64,000 nucleotides of DNA from an uncultured SAR86 cluster bacterium (GTDB lineage Bacteria > Pseudomonadota > Gammaproteobacteria > Magnimaribacterales > D2472), in NCBI GenBank assembly GCA_902591925.1, contig CACJCN010000003.1, positions 81,825 to 145,824 of the forward strand. The letters run 5' to 3'. Below, in pieces: positions 8,191 to 17,666 of the stretch. The stretch's first letter is position 1. The number at the start of each line of letters is the position of its first letter. A program made the translations under genes and the position numbers. Under the pieces are notes generated by a model that saw only the letters and a list, made by a program, of their open reading frames with translations, was not told the DNA's origin and did not search any database.

Positions 8191-9372
8191 ATGGCAGAGA
8201 AAGCATATATTGTTGAAGCAGTTAGAACAGCTGGTGGTAAAAGAGAGGGAAGATTGAGTTTATGGCACCCGGCTGACCTTGGAGCAAAAGTTCTAGATGA
8301 ATTAGTAACGAGATTAGATATTGATCCTGTAATTATAGATGATGTTATTTTTGGCTGTGTTGATCAGGTCGGGGCACAATCAGGAAACGTAGCTAGAAAT
8401 GCAGTCTTGTCTTCATCTTTTCCTGAATCTGTTCCAGGAACTTCGGTAGATAGACAATGCGGTTCATCTCAACAAGCAATTCATTTCGCAATTCAGGCTG
8501 TAATGTCTGGTACCCAAGATATTGTCATAGGTGGAGGTGTTGAAGTTATGTCCATGGTTCCTATCGGTGCAGCTGTTACAGATGGATATAATGCAGGACA
8601 CGGACTGCCATTTGATTCTGAGGGAATGAAAAAGAGATATCCAGATATATTTTTCTCTCAATTTACAGGCGCAGAACTAGTAGCTGATAAATGGAACCTT
8701 TCTCGTGAGGATTTAGATCAATTTGCTTTGGAAAGTCATCAAAAAGCAGCTCATGCAACAGAATCACAATACTTTGATAGGGAAATTCTACCTGTCGAAG
8801 GTAAAAATGCTGAAGGCATTAATGACTTAGTAATGGCAGATGAGGGTATTAGATTTGATGCTAGTCTTGATAAATTAGCAGGATTGAACCCAGTAACTGA
8901 GGGTGGCAAAATTACCGCTGGTAATGCCAGTCAAATCACAGATGGAGCTGCAGCTGTTCTTATTTGCAACGATGCTGGATTAAAAAAGATCAAATCCAAC
9001 CCAAGGGCAGAAATAGTATCTATTTCTGTTGTTGGAGATGATCCTGTATTTATGTTGACTGGGCCAATACCTGCATCTCATAAGGCTTTAGATATTGCAA
9101 AATTGAGCATTGAAGATATGGATATATATGAAGTCAATGAAGCGTTTGCTCCAGTTCCTCTAGCATGGGCTGAAGAACTAAAGGCAGATAGAAGTAAATT
9201 AAATGTCAATGGTGGTGCAATGGCGCTCGGACATCCTCTTGGTGCAACAGGCGCAAAGTTAATGACTACCATGTTACATGAACTTGAAAGAAGAGAGGGA
9301 AATTATGCTCTTCAAGCTATTTGCGAAGGTGGTGGTACAGCAAACGCAACAATAATAAAACGTATTGCTTAA
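8191..9372 (+). CDS. Acetyl-CoA C-acyltransferase (thiolase II family)
   Basis: Catalyses thiolytic cleavage of 3-ketoacyl-CoA or the reverse condensation of acetyl-CoA. The 393 residues have the acyl-accepting Cys90 in DRQCGSSQQA, the NEAFAPVPLAW segment, the GHPLGATGAK His motif near 345, and the second active-site Cys in CEGGGTANA near the end. This matches degradative thiolases acting in fatty-acid or other acyl-CoA breakdown rather than proving a substrate. No other beta-oxidation gene is adjacent. It stands alone behind the recA hairpin and its last 4 bases are shared with the convergent esterase gene. Confidence 0.92.
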   Translation: MAEKAYIVEAVRTAGGKREGRLSLWHPADLGAKVLDELVTRLDIDPVIIDDVIFGCVDQVGAQSGNVARNAVLSSSFPESVPGTSVDRQCGSSQQAIHFAIQAVMSGTQDIVIGGGVEVMSMVPIGAAVTDGYNAGHGLPFDSEGMKKRYPDIFFSQFTGAELVADKWNLSREDLDQFALESHQKAAHATESQYFDREILPVEGKNAEGINDLVMADEGIRFDASLDKLAGLNPVTEGGKITAGNASQITDGAAAVLICNDAGLKKIKSNPRAEIVSISVVGDDPVFMLTGPIPASHKALDIAKLSIEDMDIYEVNEAFAPVPLAWAEELKADRSKLNVNGGAMALGHPLGATGAKLMTTMLHELERREGNYALQAICEGGGTANATIIKRIA

Positions 9373-10301
9373 TTATCTATAAAGTTTAAAAGTATATTTT
9401 TAAACCTTTGACCAAAAAATTTTGGTTCGTGGTCGTGATTCGGGTGCACCTCGTATATGAAATTTATTTTAGAGCCTAATAAAATTTTATTTATTTCATT
9501 TTGAGGATTCTCATAAAGTGAGTCTAAGCCAACTGTTCCATGATCAAAATATAGTTTTTGCGAAGATAATTTACTTACATTTTTTTTAATATATTTCTGA
9601 ATAGCTTTGGTGGTAGATTCATCACCGCTGATTTTCATTCTAAATGGAAGAATTAAATATTCACTTATTTTTATTCCAACCCAATGTGTAGAAATACAGC
9701 CAACAAATCCAAATATTTCAGGATTTTCAATTGACATATTTAAAGCAGAGAGCCCGCCCATACTTGCACCAATAATACCGAGGTTATCTCTATTAAGCTT
9801 TGTATCAAATTTTTTCTCAATGGATGGAATAACTTTATTAATAACAAAGTCTTGATAATTAAATTTTTGAGAATCTATAAAATTATGATAAATCGATCTT
9901 TTCAAATTTTCATCAATATATTTAATGGATTCTTTTGGAAAGTATTCAGCATATCTCCTCGTTTCATCCAAAATATTGCCATTAATTCTTTTAGCACTAT
10001 CAATTGCAATAATTACAAGGTTAAGATTTTCTTTTTGCGTTTTTAAATCTTTGAATGTTTCATCAATATTCCATGCCTTTCCATTCCAAGAATCACTCTC
10101 TGAAAATAACTCCTCACCATCATTCATAATAATGAACTTTGTCTGATCATTGACATTTTTTGAATAAGGGTAGTAAATTTGAATCCTTCGCTCATTAGTC
10201 CCGCTTTTTAAATAAATTTCTTCAATAAAACCTATTGATAACTCATTACTTAATGATTGAAAACTAAAAATTGACATGATAAAGAAATTTATAAATTTCA
10301 T
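9369..10301 (-). CDS. Exported esterase-like alpha/beta hydrolase
   Basis: Belongs by appearance to the putative esterase family that includes enterochelin esterase and IroE-like proteins. The 310 residues start with a hydrophobic signal-like stretch (MKFINFFIMSIFSFQSLSNE), then an alpha/beta-hydrolase core with the nucleophile elbow GASMGG around Ser180 and a C-terminal VHPNHDHEPKFF segment that probably supplies the catalytic His. The segment IIMNDGEELF near 57-66 is typical of this family. The substrate is unknown; a periplasmic ester hydrolase is the safest description. It lies 6 bases downstream of the Anbu gene on the same strand, so the two probably share a message. Confidence 0.8.
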   Translation of the reverse strand: MKFINFFIMSIFSFQSLSNELSIGFIEEIYLKSGTNERRIQIYYPYSKNVNDQTKFIIMNDGEELFSESDSWNGKAWNIDETFKDLKTQKENLNLVIIAIDSAKRINGNILDETRRYAEYFPKESIKYIDENLKRSIYHNFIDSQKFNYQDFVINKVIPSIEKKFDTKLNRDNLGIIGASMGGLSALNMSIENPEIFGFVGCISTHWVGIKISEYLILPFRMKISGDESTTKAIQKYIKKNVSKLSSQKLYFDHGTVGLDSLYENPQNEINKILLGSKINFIYEVHPNHDHEPKFFGQRFKNILLNFIDN

Positions 10302-10307
10302 TAAGAT

Positions 10308-11030
10308 TTACTTTTCCCAATCAAATTTGGGTAACTCCTTAAATAGATTTCTTAAACCATCTGACCATTTGCTTGAAAGATCAGAAAAAAATGGTGTTTT
10401 AAACTGAAGATGTTCTTCAAGGGAAATTTGTATAGAATCCTTTTTATATACCACAAGATCAATTGGTGGACCAACAGTTAGATCGCTTTTCATAGTTGAA
10501 TCAAAGGAAACTAGAGCACATCTTGCTGCATCACCCAAGGAAGTTTCATTTCTAATAAGTCTGTCAAGTATTGGTTTCCCATATTTAGTTTCACCAAGTT
10601 GGAAGAAAGGTTTAATTTCAGAGGCACGTATATAATTTCCAACTGGATAAACCATCATTAAAGCAGGATCTTGACCACTAATCTGTCCACCAATTATAAA
10701 ATTTGAACCAAGATGCGTATTGATAGATATCCCATCTGTTTTTGAGTGATTGAGTGATATTTGACCAACATAATCTGCAATTTCGTCAAAGTTTTTACAA
10801 AGGTTTAAACTGTTTTCAGGATTTGATGAATTAATATCATTTTCTAAAGTTTTATAAACATGCTGAGATGTTGATAAATTTCCAGAAGTTACAATAATTA
10901 TAGACCTGTCACCAACTGAGTATGTAAACATTTTTTTATAAGTAGAGACATTATCTAATCCTGCATTTGTTCTTGAGTCTGATGCCATAACAATGCCATC
11001 ATTCATTTTCATTCCTACACAATATGTCAT
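10308..11030 (-). CDS. Proteasome-type peptidase Anbu
   Basis: Anbu is a bacterial relative of proteasome beta subunits and HslV, an N-terminal nucleophile hydrolase that forms ring or spiral assemblies. The 240 residues begin MTYCVGMKMNDGIVMASDSR, so Met removal would expose Thr2 as nucleophile, and the downstream DSRTNAGLDNVSTYKKMF is diagnostic. The rest (GGQISGQDPALMMVYPVGNY, LGETKYGKPILDR) fits the family throughout. Anbu genes are known to cluster with circularly permuted ATP-grasp, alpha-E and transglutaminase genes; the first two are present here, divergently oriented across a 196-base gap, but no transglutaminase gene is seen. Substrates are unknown. Confidence 0.92.
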   Translation of the reverse strand: MTYCVGMKMNDGIVMASDSRTNAGLDNVSTYKKMFTYSVGDRSIIIVTSGNLSTSQHVYKTLENDINSSNPENSLNLCKNFDEIADYVGQISLNHSKTDGISINTHLGSNFIIGGQISGQDPALMMVYPVGNYIRASEIKPFFQLGETKYGKPILDRLIRNETSLGDAARCALVSFDSTMKSDLTVGPPIDLVVYKKDSIQISLEEHLQFKTPFFSDLSSKWSDGLRNLFKELPKFDWEK

Positions 11031-11226
11031 ATAAAAAAATTAATTTAAGAATGGAATATTCTATATTTATATAATAAAAAAATACATAATATTAATTATC
11101 TTTCTTCTTCCCGTTTGGTAGAGTAAATCTGAACGTTCATCTTTAATAAAAGACGGAAGTAGGTAGCAGTCGAAGTATCGATTTTTCTGAGCTTGTCTAG
11201 TTTTTTATTAAGTTTTGGCAAGATAA
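11031..11226. promoter_or_regulatory. Divergent intergenic region with probable promoters and a structured leader
   Basis: This 196-base gap separates the Anbu gene from the ATP-grasp gene. A perfect TATAAT lies at 11070-11075 on the plus strand, without a clear -35, and would start an RNA near 11082 with a leader of about 145 bases. The leader is less AT-rich than the rest and holds the 10-base palindrome TGAACGTTCA (11130-11139), possible pairing of CTTCC-c-GT (11107-11114) with ACGGAAG (11153-11159), and a small TCGA-AGTA-TCGA hairpin followed by TTTTT (11170-11186). No ORF with a normal start was found in it. The ATG at 11227 has no clear Shine-Dalgarno and is preceded by an in-frame TAA. 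Confidence 0.4.
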
Positions 11227-12660
11227 ATGGAAACAAACAAAAATATACCTAATAATTTTTATGATGAGTATCTTAATGATAAAAAAATGCCTCGTAAAAA
11301 ATTTCAAAACTCTTATAATTTTTTCAATAATTTAACTGCGAATAAAAGAAAACAATTAGGTAAAGTTCGTGACTCTATTATTCGTTCAATGGGAATCACT
11401 TTTCGTGTTTATGATAATGACAAACTAATTGATAGAGAGTGGCCTTTAGACTTAATACCTAGAATTATAAAAGACAAAGAATGGAGTGAAGTAAAAGAGG
11501 GCCTTATTCAAAGAATAAGGGCAATTAACTTATTTATTCATGATGTTTATCATAAACAAGAATTTTTAAATAAAAATCCTGTATTAAAATCATTAATTTT
11601 AGATTCACCTAACTTTTTGAAAGAATGTAAAGGAGTGTTTCCTAAAAATAAGATTTGGGCAAATATTTCTGGAACAGATCTGATAAAGGATCACCGAGGA
11701 AAATTTTATGTTTTAGAGGATAATTTAAGAGTTCCCTCCGGTGTCGCATATATGCTCGAAAATAGAAATGTTATGAAAAAAGTAGTAACAGAACTATTTA
11801 ATGAATATCAAGTGTCGCCTGTCGATGATTATACAACTCAGTTATATAAATGTTTGTCCGATGCAAGTTACTCTACTGAAAAAGATAAAACAATTGTAAT
11901 TCTAAGCCCGGGAGTATTTAATTCTGCATATTTTGAGCATGCCTATTTAGCTCAACAAATGGGTATACATCTAGTAGAGTCGTCAGATCTTATTTTGTCA
12001 AAGGATAACTATGTTTACATGAAAACTATATCAGGAAGAAAAAAAGTAGATGTTATCTACAGAAGAATTAATGATAACTATCTTGATCCAGACGTATGGG
12101 TTAAAGATTCAGTACTTGGGTTACCAGGCCTTATAAATTCTTGGAAAGAAAAAAAAATAGCTATTGTAAATGCACCTGGTTCTGGAGTTGCTGATGATAA
12201 GGCAGTATATGCTTTTGTACCTAAGATGATAGAGTTTTTCTTAAATGAAAAACCAAAGCTTTCTCAGGTTAAAACATATTTATGCGCATTTAAAAAAGAT
12301 AAAAAGTATGTTTTGGATAACATCGAAAGACTTGTTCTTAAACCCGTTAATGAATCTGGAGGCTATGGAATTCTCATAGGACCAACTGCCTCTAAAAAAG
12401 AACTGAATGAATATAAATTAAAGATTATTAATAATCCCAGAAACTTTGTAGCCCAGCCACTAATTAGACTCTCAACAAGTCCAACAATAATTAAAAGCTC
12501 AATTCAACCAAGGCATATTGATTTACGACCTTTTATTCTATCGAGTAAAAAAACTTTTATTACTAATGGAGGATTGACTAGGGTTGCACTAAAAAAGGGC
12601 TCTACTATTGTTAACTCATCCCAGGGTGGTGGAAGTAAAGACACTTGGGTGGTTAATTAA
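11227..12660 (+). CDS. Circularly permuted ATP-grasp protein (type 2)
   Basis: A 477-residue member of the circularly permuted ATP-grasp family (former DUF404/DUF407), predicted to form peptide-like amide bonds using ATP. Segments that fit the family are VRDSIIRSMGITFRVYDN near 46-63, VLEDNLRVPSGVAYMLENR, DVIYRRINDNYLDP, NAPGSGVADDKAVYAFVPKM, VLKPVNESGGYGILIG and RHIDLRPFI. The real substrate is not known for any close relative as far as I can say. The next gene encodes the alpha-E protein, its usual partner, with the ATG one base after this stop. Anbu lies divergently upstream. The start is the first ATG after an in-frame stop. Confidence 0.9.
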   Translation: METNKNIPNNFYDEYLNDKKMPRKKFQNSYNFFNNLTANKRKQLGKVRDSIIRSMGITFRVYDNDKLIDREWPLDLIPRIIKDKEWSEVKEGLIQRIRAINLFIHDVYHKQEFLNKNPVLKSLILDSPNFLKECKGVFPKNKIWANISGTDLIKDHRGKFYVLEDNLRVPSGVAYMLENRNVMKKVVTELFNEYQVSPVDDYTTQLYKCLSDASYSTEKDKTIVILSPGVFNSAYFEHAYLAQQMGIHLVESSDLILSKDNYVYMKTISGRKKVDVIYRRINDNYLDPDVWVKDSVLGLPGLINSWKEKKIAIVNAPGSGVADDKAVYAFVPKMIEFFLNEKPKLSQVKTYLCAFKKDKKYVLDNIERLVLKPVNESGGYGILIGPTASKKELNEYKLKIINNPRNFVAQPLIRLSTSPTIIKSSIQPRHIDLRPFILSSKKTFITNGGLTRVALKKGSTIVNSSQGGGSKDTWVVN

Positions 12661-12661
12661 A

Positions 12662-13546
12662 ATGTTATCAAGTATTGCAGAGAAAACATACTGGCTTTCT
12701 AGGTATATTGAAAGAATTGAAAACACTTCAAGACTTATAAATGTAAACACAGATTTGCTTTTAGATATTCCTCATGATGATGCAGTTAATTTAAAACATT
12801 TAATTCAAATAACAGGCCATATTCATGATTTTAAAAAAAAGAATACAAAAGAAAATGTTTATTATTTTTTGATACAAGATGAAAATAATCCATCATCAAT
12901 AAAATACTCTTTAGAAATGGCAAAGATGAACTCTAGATATTTATTAACTATGCTTCCAAAGTCTGCATGGGAACAATTTAATAATCTCTATATTGATTTT
13001 AATAGTAAAAAGAAACCATACAGTGAAGATCTATATGGGATCATTAGAAACTCTCAAAGTTTTTTCGCAATTATTTCTGACGGCATGCAAAGAAATGATG
13101 TATTTAATTTTATTAAATTAGGCAGATTTATTGAAAGAGCTGATATGTTATCAAGAATCATTGAAGATCAAATCTTAAGAAAAGAAAATAACGTAAATAA
13201 ATATTATCAAAATTTACAATGGAGCAGTGTTTTGAGGTCTATTAATGGTTTTGAGTCTTTCAAATTGATCAATAAAAATAATCTAAATCAAGAGGTTGTA
13301 ATAAAATTTATGATTATGGAAAAATTATTTCCTAGATCTTTAAAATATTGTGTAAATAAATTATTGGAAGTTCATAAGTTTCTACCAAAATCTCCCTCTA
13401 TAAAAAATAACATTAGCAAGTTGCTTAAAAATTTCTCTAGTGAAAGTTTTTATATTAAAGATAGAAAAATGTTAAAACTTTTAGATGGTTTTCAATTTGG
13501 ATTAATAAATTTAGATAAAGATATAAAAGATAAGTTTTTCAATTAA
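12662..13546 (+). CDS. Alpha-E domain protein (DUF403)
   Basis: All-helical partner protein nearly always encoded beside the circularly permuted ATP-grasp enzyme; its biochemical role is unknown. I take the ATG at 12662, giving [25 protein letters not shown], which is the typical N-terminus; a longer frame from 12608 would run through the upstream gene. The 294 residues are helix-rich with the repeated [17 protein letters not shown] type of motif near 160-176. The C-terminal half ([14 protein letters not shown]) also fits. The stop codon shares TTAA with the convergent proS gene. With Anbu and ATP-grasp it makes up three of the four usual members of this cluster. Confidence 0.9.
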   Translation: MLSSIAEKTYWLSRYIERIENTSRLINVNTDLLLDIPHDDAVNLKHLIQITGHIHDFKKKNTKENVYYFLIQDENNPSSIKYSLEMAKMNSRYLLTMLPKSAWEQFNNLYIDFNSKKKPYSEDLYGIIRNSQSFFAIISDGMQRNDVFNFIKLGRFIERADMLSRIIEDQILRKENNVNKYYQNLQWSSVLRSINGFESFKLINKNNLNQEVVIKFMIMEKLFPRSLKYCVNKLLEVHKFLPKSPSIKNNISKLLKNFSSESFYIKDRKMLKLLDGFQFGLINLDKDIKDKFFN

Positions 13547-14820
13547 TTTTTAAAGAAGTCAAGTATCGTTTTAATATCCTCAATTGGATTTGACGAATTT
13601 TCTCCATTTCTTCCTATTAATTCAATTTCATTATTTTGAAGATATTTTTTTCCAATTATTATATTTAATGGTATGCCAATTAGTTCTGAATCATTTATTT
13701 TAGTTCCATATCCGTCTTTTCTATCATCTAAAAGAACTGAATAGCCCATATCGGAGAGCTCTTCATAAAGCTTCAAAGCTGTTGATGTAATTTCTTTATT
13801 TTTGTGATGACCAATTGAGATTATATTTATATCAAATGGGGCAATATTGTGTGGCCAAATAATACCTTTTTCATCATGATTTTGTTCAATGGCTGCAGCA
13901 ACAAGCCTTGATACTCCTATTCCGTAGCAGCCCATGTAAAGAGTTGAAGCTTCTCCATTTGAATCTAGAACATTTGCTTTCATAGATTTGGCATATAGTT
14001 TCCCCAGTTTAAAAATATGTCCTACTTCAATACCTTTCTTAATTTCTATTGTTCCTTTGCCATCTGGAGAGGGTTTACCTTCAAGTGTGCTTATATCTTG
14101 TCCTTCTTCTAAAAGAAGCTCAGTATTAATTGCAAATTCAGATGAGTCACTTACAGCAATTGTATCTTCGCCGTTTTCAGCAATTACGTGAAATTCTTCA
14201 GAACTATCTCCTCCAATTGCTCCAGAGTCTGCAGCAGAAATTTTGAATTCAAGACCAATTCTTTCAAGTACTTTTTTATATGTTTCTCTCATAATTAAGT
14301 ATGTTTCTTGAAGGGATTCTTCGTCAATGTTGAAGCTATATGAATCTTTCATTAAGAATTCTCTACCTCTCATGATCCCATATCTAGGTCTAACCTCGTC
14401 TCTAAATTTAGTTTGAATCTGATAAATATTTAATGGAAGTTCTTTGTAGCTTTTTACATTATTTCTAATAATGTCAGTAATAACTTCTTCGTGTGTGGGA
14501 CCTAAACAAAAATCTCTATCATGCCTATCTTTGATTCTAAGTAATTCAGGACCCATTTTTTCCCATCTTTTTGTTTCTTCCCATAATTCCCTTGGCTGAA
14601 CCATTGGCATAAACACCTCTTGAGCACCAGAATTATCCATTTCTTCTCTAACAATATTTTCAACTTTTTTTAGAACTTTTAAGCCTAGTGGTAGCCAAGT
14701 ATAGATACCTGAAGCCACTTTACGTATCATGCCCGAACGTAGCATTAATTTATGACTTACAACTTCTGCTTCTTGAGGAGCATCCTTAAGAGTAGGTAAT
14801 AGTAGCTTTGAAAATAACAT
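13543..14820 (-). CDS. proS: Prolyl-tRNA synthetase, short form without a full editing domain
   Basis: Charges tRNA-Pro. Class II synthetase motifs are clear: the [20 protein letters not shown]-terminus, motif 2 around [23 protein letters not shown] (near 136-158), motif 3 with [13 protein letters not shown], and a C-terminal anticodon-binding domain (about 320-425). The chain is 425 residues, against about 570 in E. coli: the INS editing domain that normally sits between motifs 2 and 3 is reduced to a short linker. That size class is known from alphaproteobacteria. How Ala-tRNA-Pro is cleared in this cell is therefore open. The start is ATG at 14820, divergent from the FmdB-type gene across 31 bases. 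Confidence 0.95.
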   Translation of the reverse strand: MLFSKLLLPTLKDAPQEAEVVSHKLMLRSGMIRKVASGIYTWLPLGLKVLKKVENIVREEMDNSGAQEVFMPMVQPRELWEETKRWEKMGPELLRIKDRHDRDFCLGPTHEEVITDIIRNNVKSYKELPLNIYQIQTKFRDEVRPRYGIMRGREFLMKDSYSFNIDEESLQETYLIMRETYKKVLERIGLEFKISAADSGAIGGDSSEEFHVIAENGEDTIAVSDSSEFAINTELLLEEGQDISTLEGKPSPDGKGTIEIKKGIEVGHIFKLGKLYAKSMKANVLDSNGEASTLYMGCYGIGVSRLVAAAIEQNHDEKGIIWPHNIAPFDINIISIGHHKNKEITSTALKLYEELSDMGYSVLLDDRKDGYGTKINDSELIGIPLNIIIGKKYLQNNEIELIGRNGENSSNPIEDIKTILDFFKN

Positions 14821-14851
14821 AGTTTATAATTTTATCTTTTTTTGAGGACTT

Positions 14852-15142
14852 ATGCCGATTTATGACTACAAATGTTCTAAATGTGAACATGAAATTGAGG
14901 TAATTCAAAAAATTAATGATAAACCAAAAGAGGTTTGTCCCAAATGCAATAAGAAAGGCCTTAAGAAGCAAGTCTCAGCACCTTCTTTTAGGTTAAAAGG
15001 CGGTGGGTGGTATGAAACAGACTTTAAAACAGGCAAAAAGAAAAATATAGCTTCAAATGATGGTGCAAAAAATGACAAAACAAAAGAAACTTCCAAAACA
15101 GACTCCAAGAAAGGGTCCAAACAAGATAAAATTAAAAAGTGA
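14852..15142 (+). CDS. FmdB-type zinc ribbon protein
   Basis: Small protein of the FmdB/CxxC regulatory family. The 96 residues start MPIYDYKCSKCEHEIEVIQ and carry two CxxC knuckles, Cys8/Cys11 and Cys29/Cys32, which should bind one zinc. The KQVSAPSFRLKGGGWY segment is conserved. The C-terminal 35 residues are a low-complexity tail rich in Lys, Thr, Ser and Asp, probably disordered. Members often sit directly upstream of aspS, as here with 13 bases between, but their role is not established. Confidence 0.88.
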   Translation: MPIYDYKCSKCEHEIEVIQKINDKPKEVCPKCNKKGLKKQVSAPSFRLKGGGWYETDFKTGKKKNIASNDGAKNDKTKETSKTDSKKGSKQDKIKK

Positions 15143-15155
15143 ATAGGGAAATATC

Positions 15156-16922
15156 ATGAAATCTCATTATTGTGGTGAAATTACATCATCTAATCTCAAA
15201 GAGAAAGTTACTATTTGTGGATGGATACATAGAAGAAGAGATCATGGAGGAGTAATTTTTTTAGATGTAAGGGATATAAAAGGTATATGCCAAGCTGTCG
15301 TAAATCCTGATAATAAAGAATCATTCCAATTAGCAGAATCAATAAGAAACGAATTTGTTGTTCAGATAGAAGGCGTTGTAAGAAATAGACTTGAAGGAAC
15401 AATAAATAAAAATATGCAAACTGGTGAAATTGAGATTGAGGTCGCTAATATTAATATTCTTAGCAAAGCAAACACTCCAGTTTTTCCAATAGACGAATAT
15501 CAGGAAGTTAATGAAGATGTAAGATTAAAGAATAGGGTACTTGATCTTAGACGCCCAGAAATGAATGATCGAATTATTAAAAGATCAAAAATTACTTCTT
15601 TAATTAGAAACTACCTTGATAAAAATGAATTTCATGAGATTGAAACACCAATTTTAACTAAAGCTACTCCTGAAGGCGCCAGAGATTATATTTTACCAAG
15701 CAGAGTTCAGCCAGGTAGCTTCTTCGCATTACCTCAATCACCTCAATTATTTAAACAACTGTTGATGATTGGAGGCTTAGATAAATATTATCAAATTGCA
15801 CGATGTTTTAGAGATGAGGATTTGAGGGCAGACAGACAACCAGAATTCACTCAAATTGATATTGAGGCATCTTTCGTTAGTCAGGAAGAAATCATGAAGC
15901 TTAGCGAAAAGATGATTCAAGATGTAATTAAAGAATTTTCTGGAGAAAAACTTGATAAATTTGAGGTGATTGATTGGCATGATGCTATGGAGGAATATGG
16001 TTGTGACAAACCAGATTTAAGAATTCCCTTAAAGCTTAAAGAAATATCAGATCTTGTTATTGACGAGGAATTCAAAGTATTCTCTGATCCAGCTAAAAAG
16101 GAAGGTTCAAGAGTGGTTGCTTTAAAAGTGCCAAACGGAAATACAATGTCAAGAGGTCAAATTGATGACTACACAAGATTTGTATCTAAGTTGGGTGCAA
16201 AAGGGCTTGCTTATATAAAGATTAATGATGTTAAAGATCTTGAAAATGGCATTCAGTCTCCCATATTGAAGTTTTTAACTAAAAAAACAATTCAAAATAT
16301 TTTTAAAACTCTTAAAGTGAAAACAGACGATTTAATCTTTTTTGGAGCTGGAAGCGAATCTGTTGTTAACTTATCAATGAGTAGTCTCATAAAAAAATTA
16401 GGACATGATTTAGATTTATATGTTTCAAAGTGGGCTCCTTGCTGGATAGTGAATTTTCCAATGTTTGAATTAAATGCCGAAGGATGTCTAACACCGCTTC
16501 ATCATCCTTTTACCTTACCAAAAGCCTCAAAAAAAGAACTTTTGGAAGATCCAGCTAGTATGCTTGCATATGCTTACGATCTTGTTTTAAATGGGTATGA
16601 GATTGGTGGCGGTTCTTTGAGAATTTATGATAAAAATATGCAGGAAACAATTTTTAGCATTCTCAACATCTCAAAAGAAGAGGCTGAAAATAAGTTTGGC
16701 TTCTTATTAGAAGCTCTCTCTTCAGGATGTCCTCCTCATGGCGGTATTGCTTTTGGACTAGATAGAATTGTTATGTTAGTTACCGATACTACTAACATAA
16801 GAGATGTAATTGCATTTCCAAAAACGCAAAGCGCAGCTTGTCTTTTAACTGATGCTCCAAGTAAGGTTGATAAAGAACAGCTTGAAGAACTTAAGATAAT
16901 CAGCACACATAAGGAAGAATAG
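15156..16922 (+). CDS. aspS: Aspartyl-tRNA synthetase
   Basis: Charges tRNA-Asp. The 588 residues comprise an N-terminal OB-fold anticodon-binding domain (about 1-100, with GWIHRRRDHGGVIFLDVRD), the class II catalytic core with motif 2 RCFRDEDLRADRQPEFTQID near 215-234, an inserted GAD domain typical of bacterial AspRS, and motif 3 GIAFGLDRIVML near 545. Whether it also charges tRNA-Asn cannot be decided here. It heads the conserved aspS-yebC segment; yebC follows after 3 bases. The length matches E. coli AspRS (590). Confidence 0.97.
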   Translation: MKSHYCGEITSSNLKEKVTICGWIHRRRDHGGVIFLDVRDIKGICQAVVNPDNKESFQLAESIRNEFVVQIEGVVRNRLEGTINKNMQTGEIEIEVANINILSKANTPVFPIDEYQEVNEDVRLKNRVLDLRRPEMNDRIIKRSKITSLIRNYLDKNEFHEIETPILTKATPEGARDYILPSRVQPGSFFALPQSPQLFKQLLMIGGLDKYYQIARCFRDEDLRADRQPEFTQIDIEASFVSQEEIMKLSEKMIQDVIKEFSGEKLDKFEVIDWHDAMEEYGCDKPDLRIPLKLKEISDLVIDEEFKVFSDPAKKEGSRVVALKVPNGNTMSRGQIDDYTRFVSKLGAKGLAYIKINDVKDLENGIQSPILKFLTKKTIQNIFKTLKVKTDDLIFFGAGSESVVNLSMSSLIKKLGHDLDLYVSKWAPCWIVNFPMFELNAEGCLTPLHHPFTLPKASKKELLEDPASMLAYAYDLVLNGYEIGGGSLRIYDKNMQETIFSILNISKEEAENKFGFLLEALSSGCPPHGGIAFGLDRIVMLVTDTTNIRDVIAFPKTQSAACLLTDAPSKVDKEQLEELKIISTHKEE

Positions 16923-16925
16923 TTT

Positions 16926-17663
16926 ATGGCTGGTCATTCAAAGTGGGCAAACATAAAACATAGAAAGGCCAGACAAGACGCTTCTCGAGGAAAAGTTTGG
17001 ACTAAAGTAATAAGAGAAATAACAGTTGCAGCAAAAGATGGCCCAGACCCTAATGATAATCCAAGACTTAGGTTGGCACTTGAAAAGGCAAATTCAGCAA
17101 ATATGCCAAAAGATACAATCAAAAGAGCAATTGAGAAAGGCTCTGGGACTGGAGAAACTGGAGAGCTCCAAGAAATTATATTTGAGGGTTATGGACCTGG
17201 TGGCGTAGCTATTTTAGTTGAAACAATGACAGATAATAGGAATAGAACTGTTTCTGATGTAAGGCATGCTTTTTCAAAATTTGGAGGCAATCTTGGCACA
17301 GATGGCTCAGTCTCTTACTTATTTAAAAAAATTGGAATAATTCATATGAAAAAAAATTATTCTGAAGAAAAACTTATGGAGCATGTCATTGAATCGGGTG
17401 CGCAAGACTTTACAGAAGAAGATGATTTTTTTGAAGTAACAACTGAAGTAAATAATTTTAATAATGTAATCGATTTTTTTAAAGATCATGAAATCGATTA
17501 TATGAATGCACAACTTACACTTCGAGCAGAAACACTTGTAAATCTTGATCAAGATATGTCTGAAAAAGTTTTGAATATTATGGAATTTATGGATGATCTT
17601 GATGATGTTCAAGAGGTTCATACCAATGCAGAATTTCCAGAAAATTTTGAGATAAAGGGATAG
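16926..17663 (+). CDS. yebC: YebC/PmpR family protein
   Basis: Member of the TACO1/YebC family, described both as DNA-binding regulators and, more recently, as ribosome-associated factors that help translation of difficult motifs. The 245 residues begin with the hallmark MAGHSKWANIKHRKARQDA and contain GGNLGTDGSVSYLF near 119-132. In most gammaproteobacteria yebC is followed by ruvC, ruvA and ruvB; here a different nuclease gene follows after 3 bases. Confidence 0.95.
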   Translation: MAGHSKWANIKHRKARQDASRGKVWTKVIREITVAAKDGPDPNDNPRLRLALEKANSANMPKDTIKRAIEKGSGTGETGELQEIIFEGYGPGGVAILVETMTDNRNRTVSDVRHAFSKFGGNLGTDGSVSYLFKKIGIIHMKKNYSEEKLMEHVIESGAQDFTEEDDFFEVTTEVNNFNNVIDFFKDHEIDYMNAQLTLRAETLVNLDQDMSEKVLNIMEFMDDLDDVQEVHTNAEFPENFEIKG

Positions 17664-17666
17664 ATT

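Noticed and set aside
9607..10146. Three plus-strand open frames of 64 to 82 residues
   Set aside because: They lie opposite the esterase gene, overlap each other and show no motif.
11140..11185. Resemblance to signal recognition particle RNA (GGAAG followed by AGCAG)
   Set aside because: The spacing between the two motifs is three bases too long, the matching 5' half of the domain IV loop is absent, and no long pairing of the flanks exists.
12608..12661. Longer N-terminus for the alpha-E protein
   Set aside because: Those 18 codons are read from inside the ATP-grasp gene in another frame, and the family N-terminus starts at 12662.
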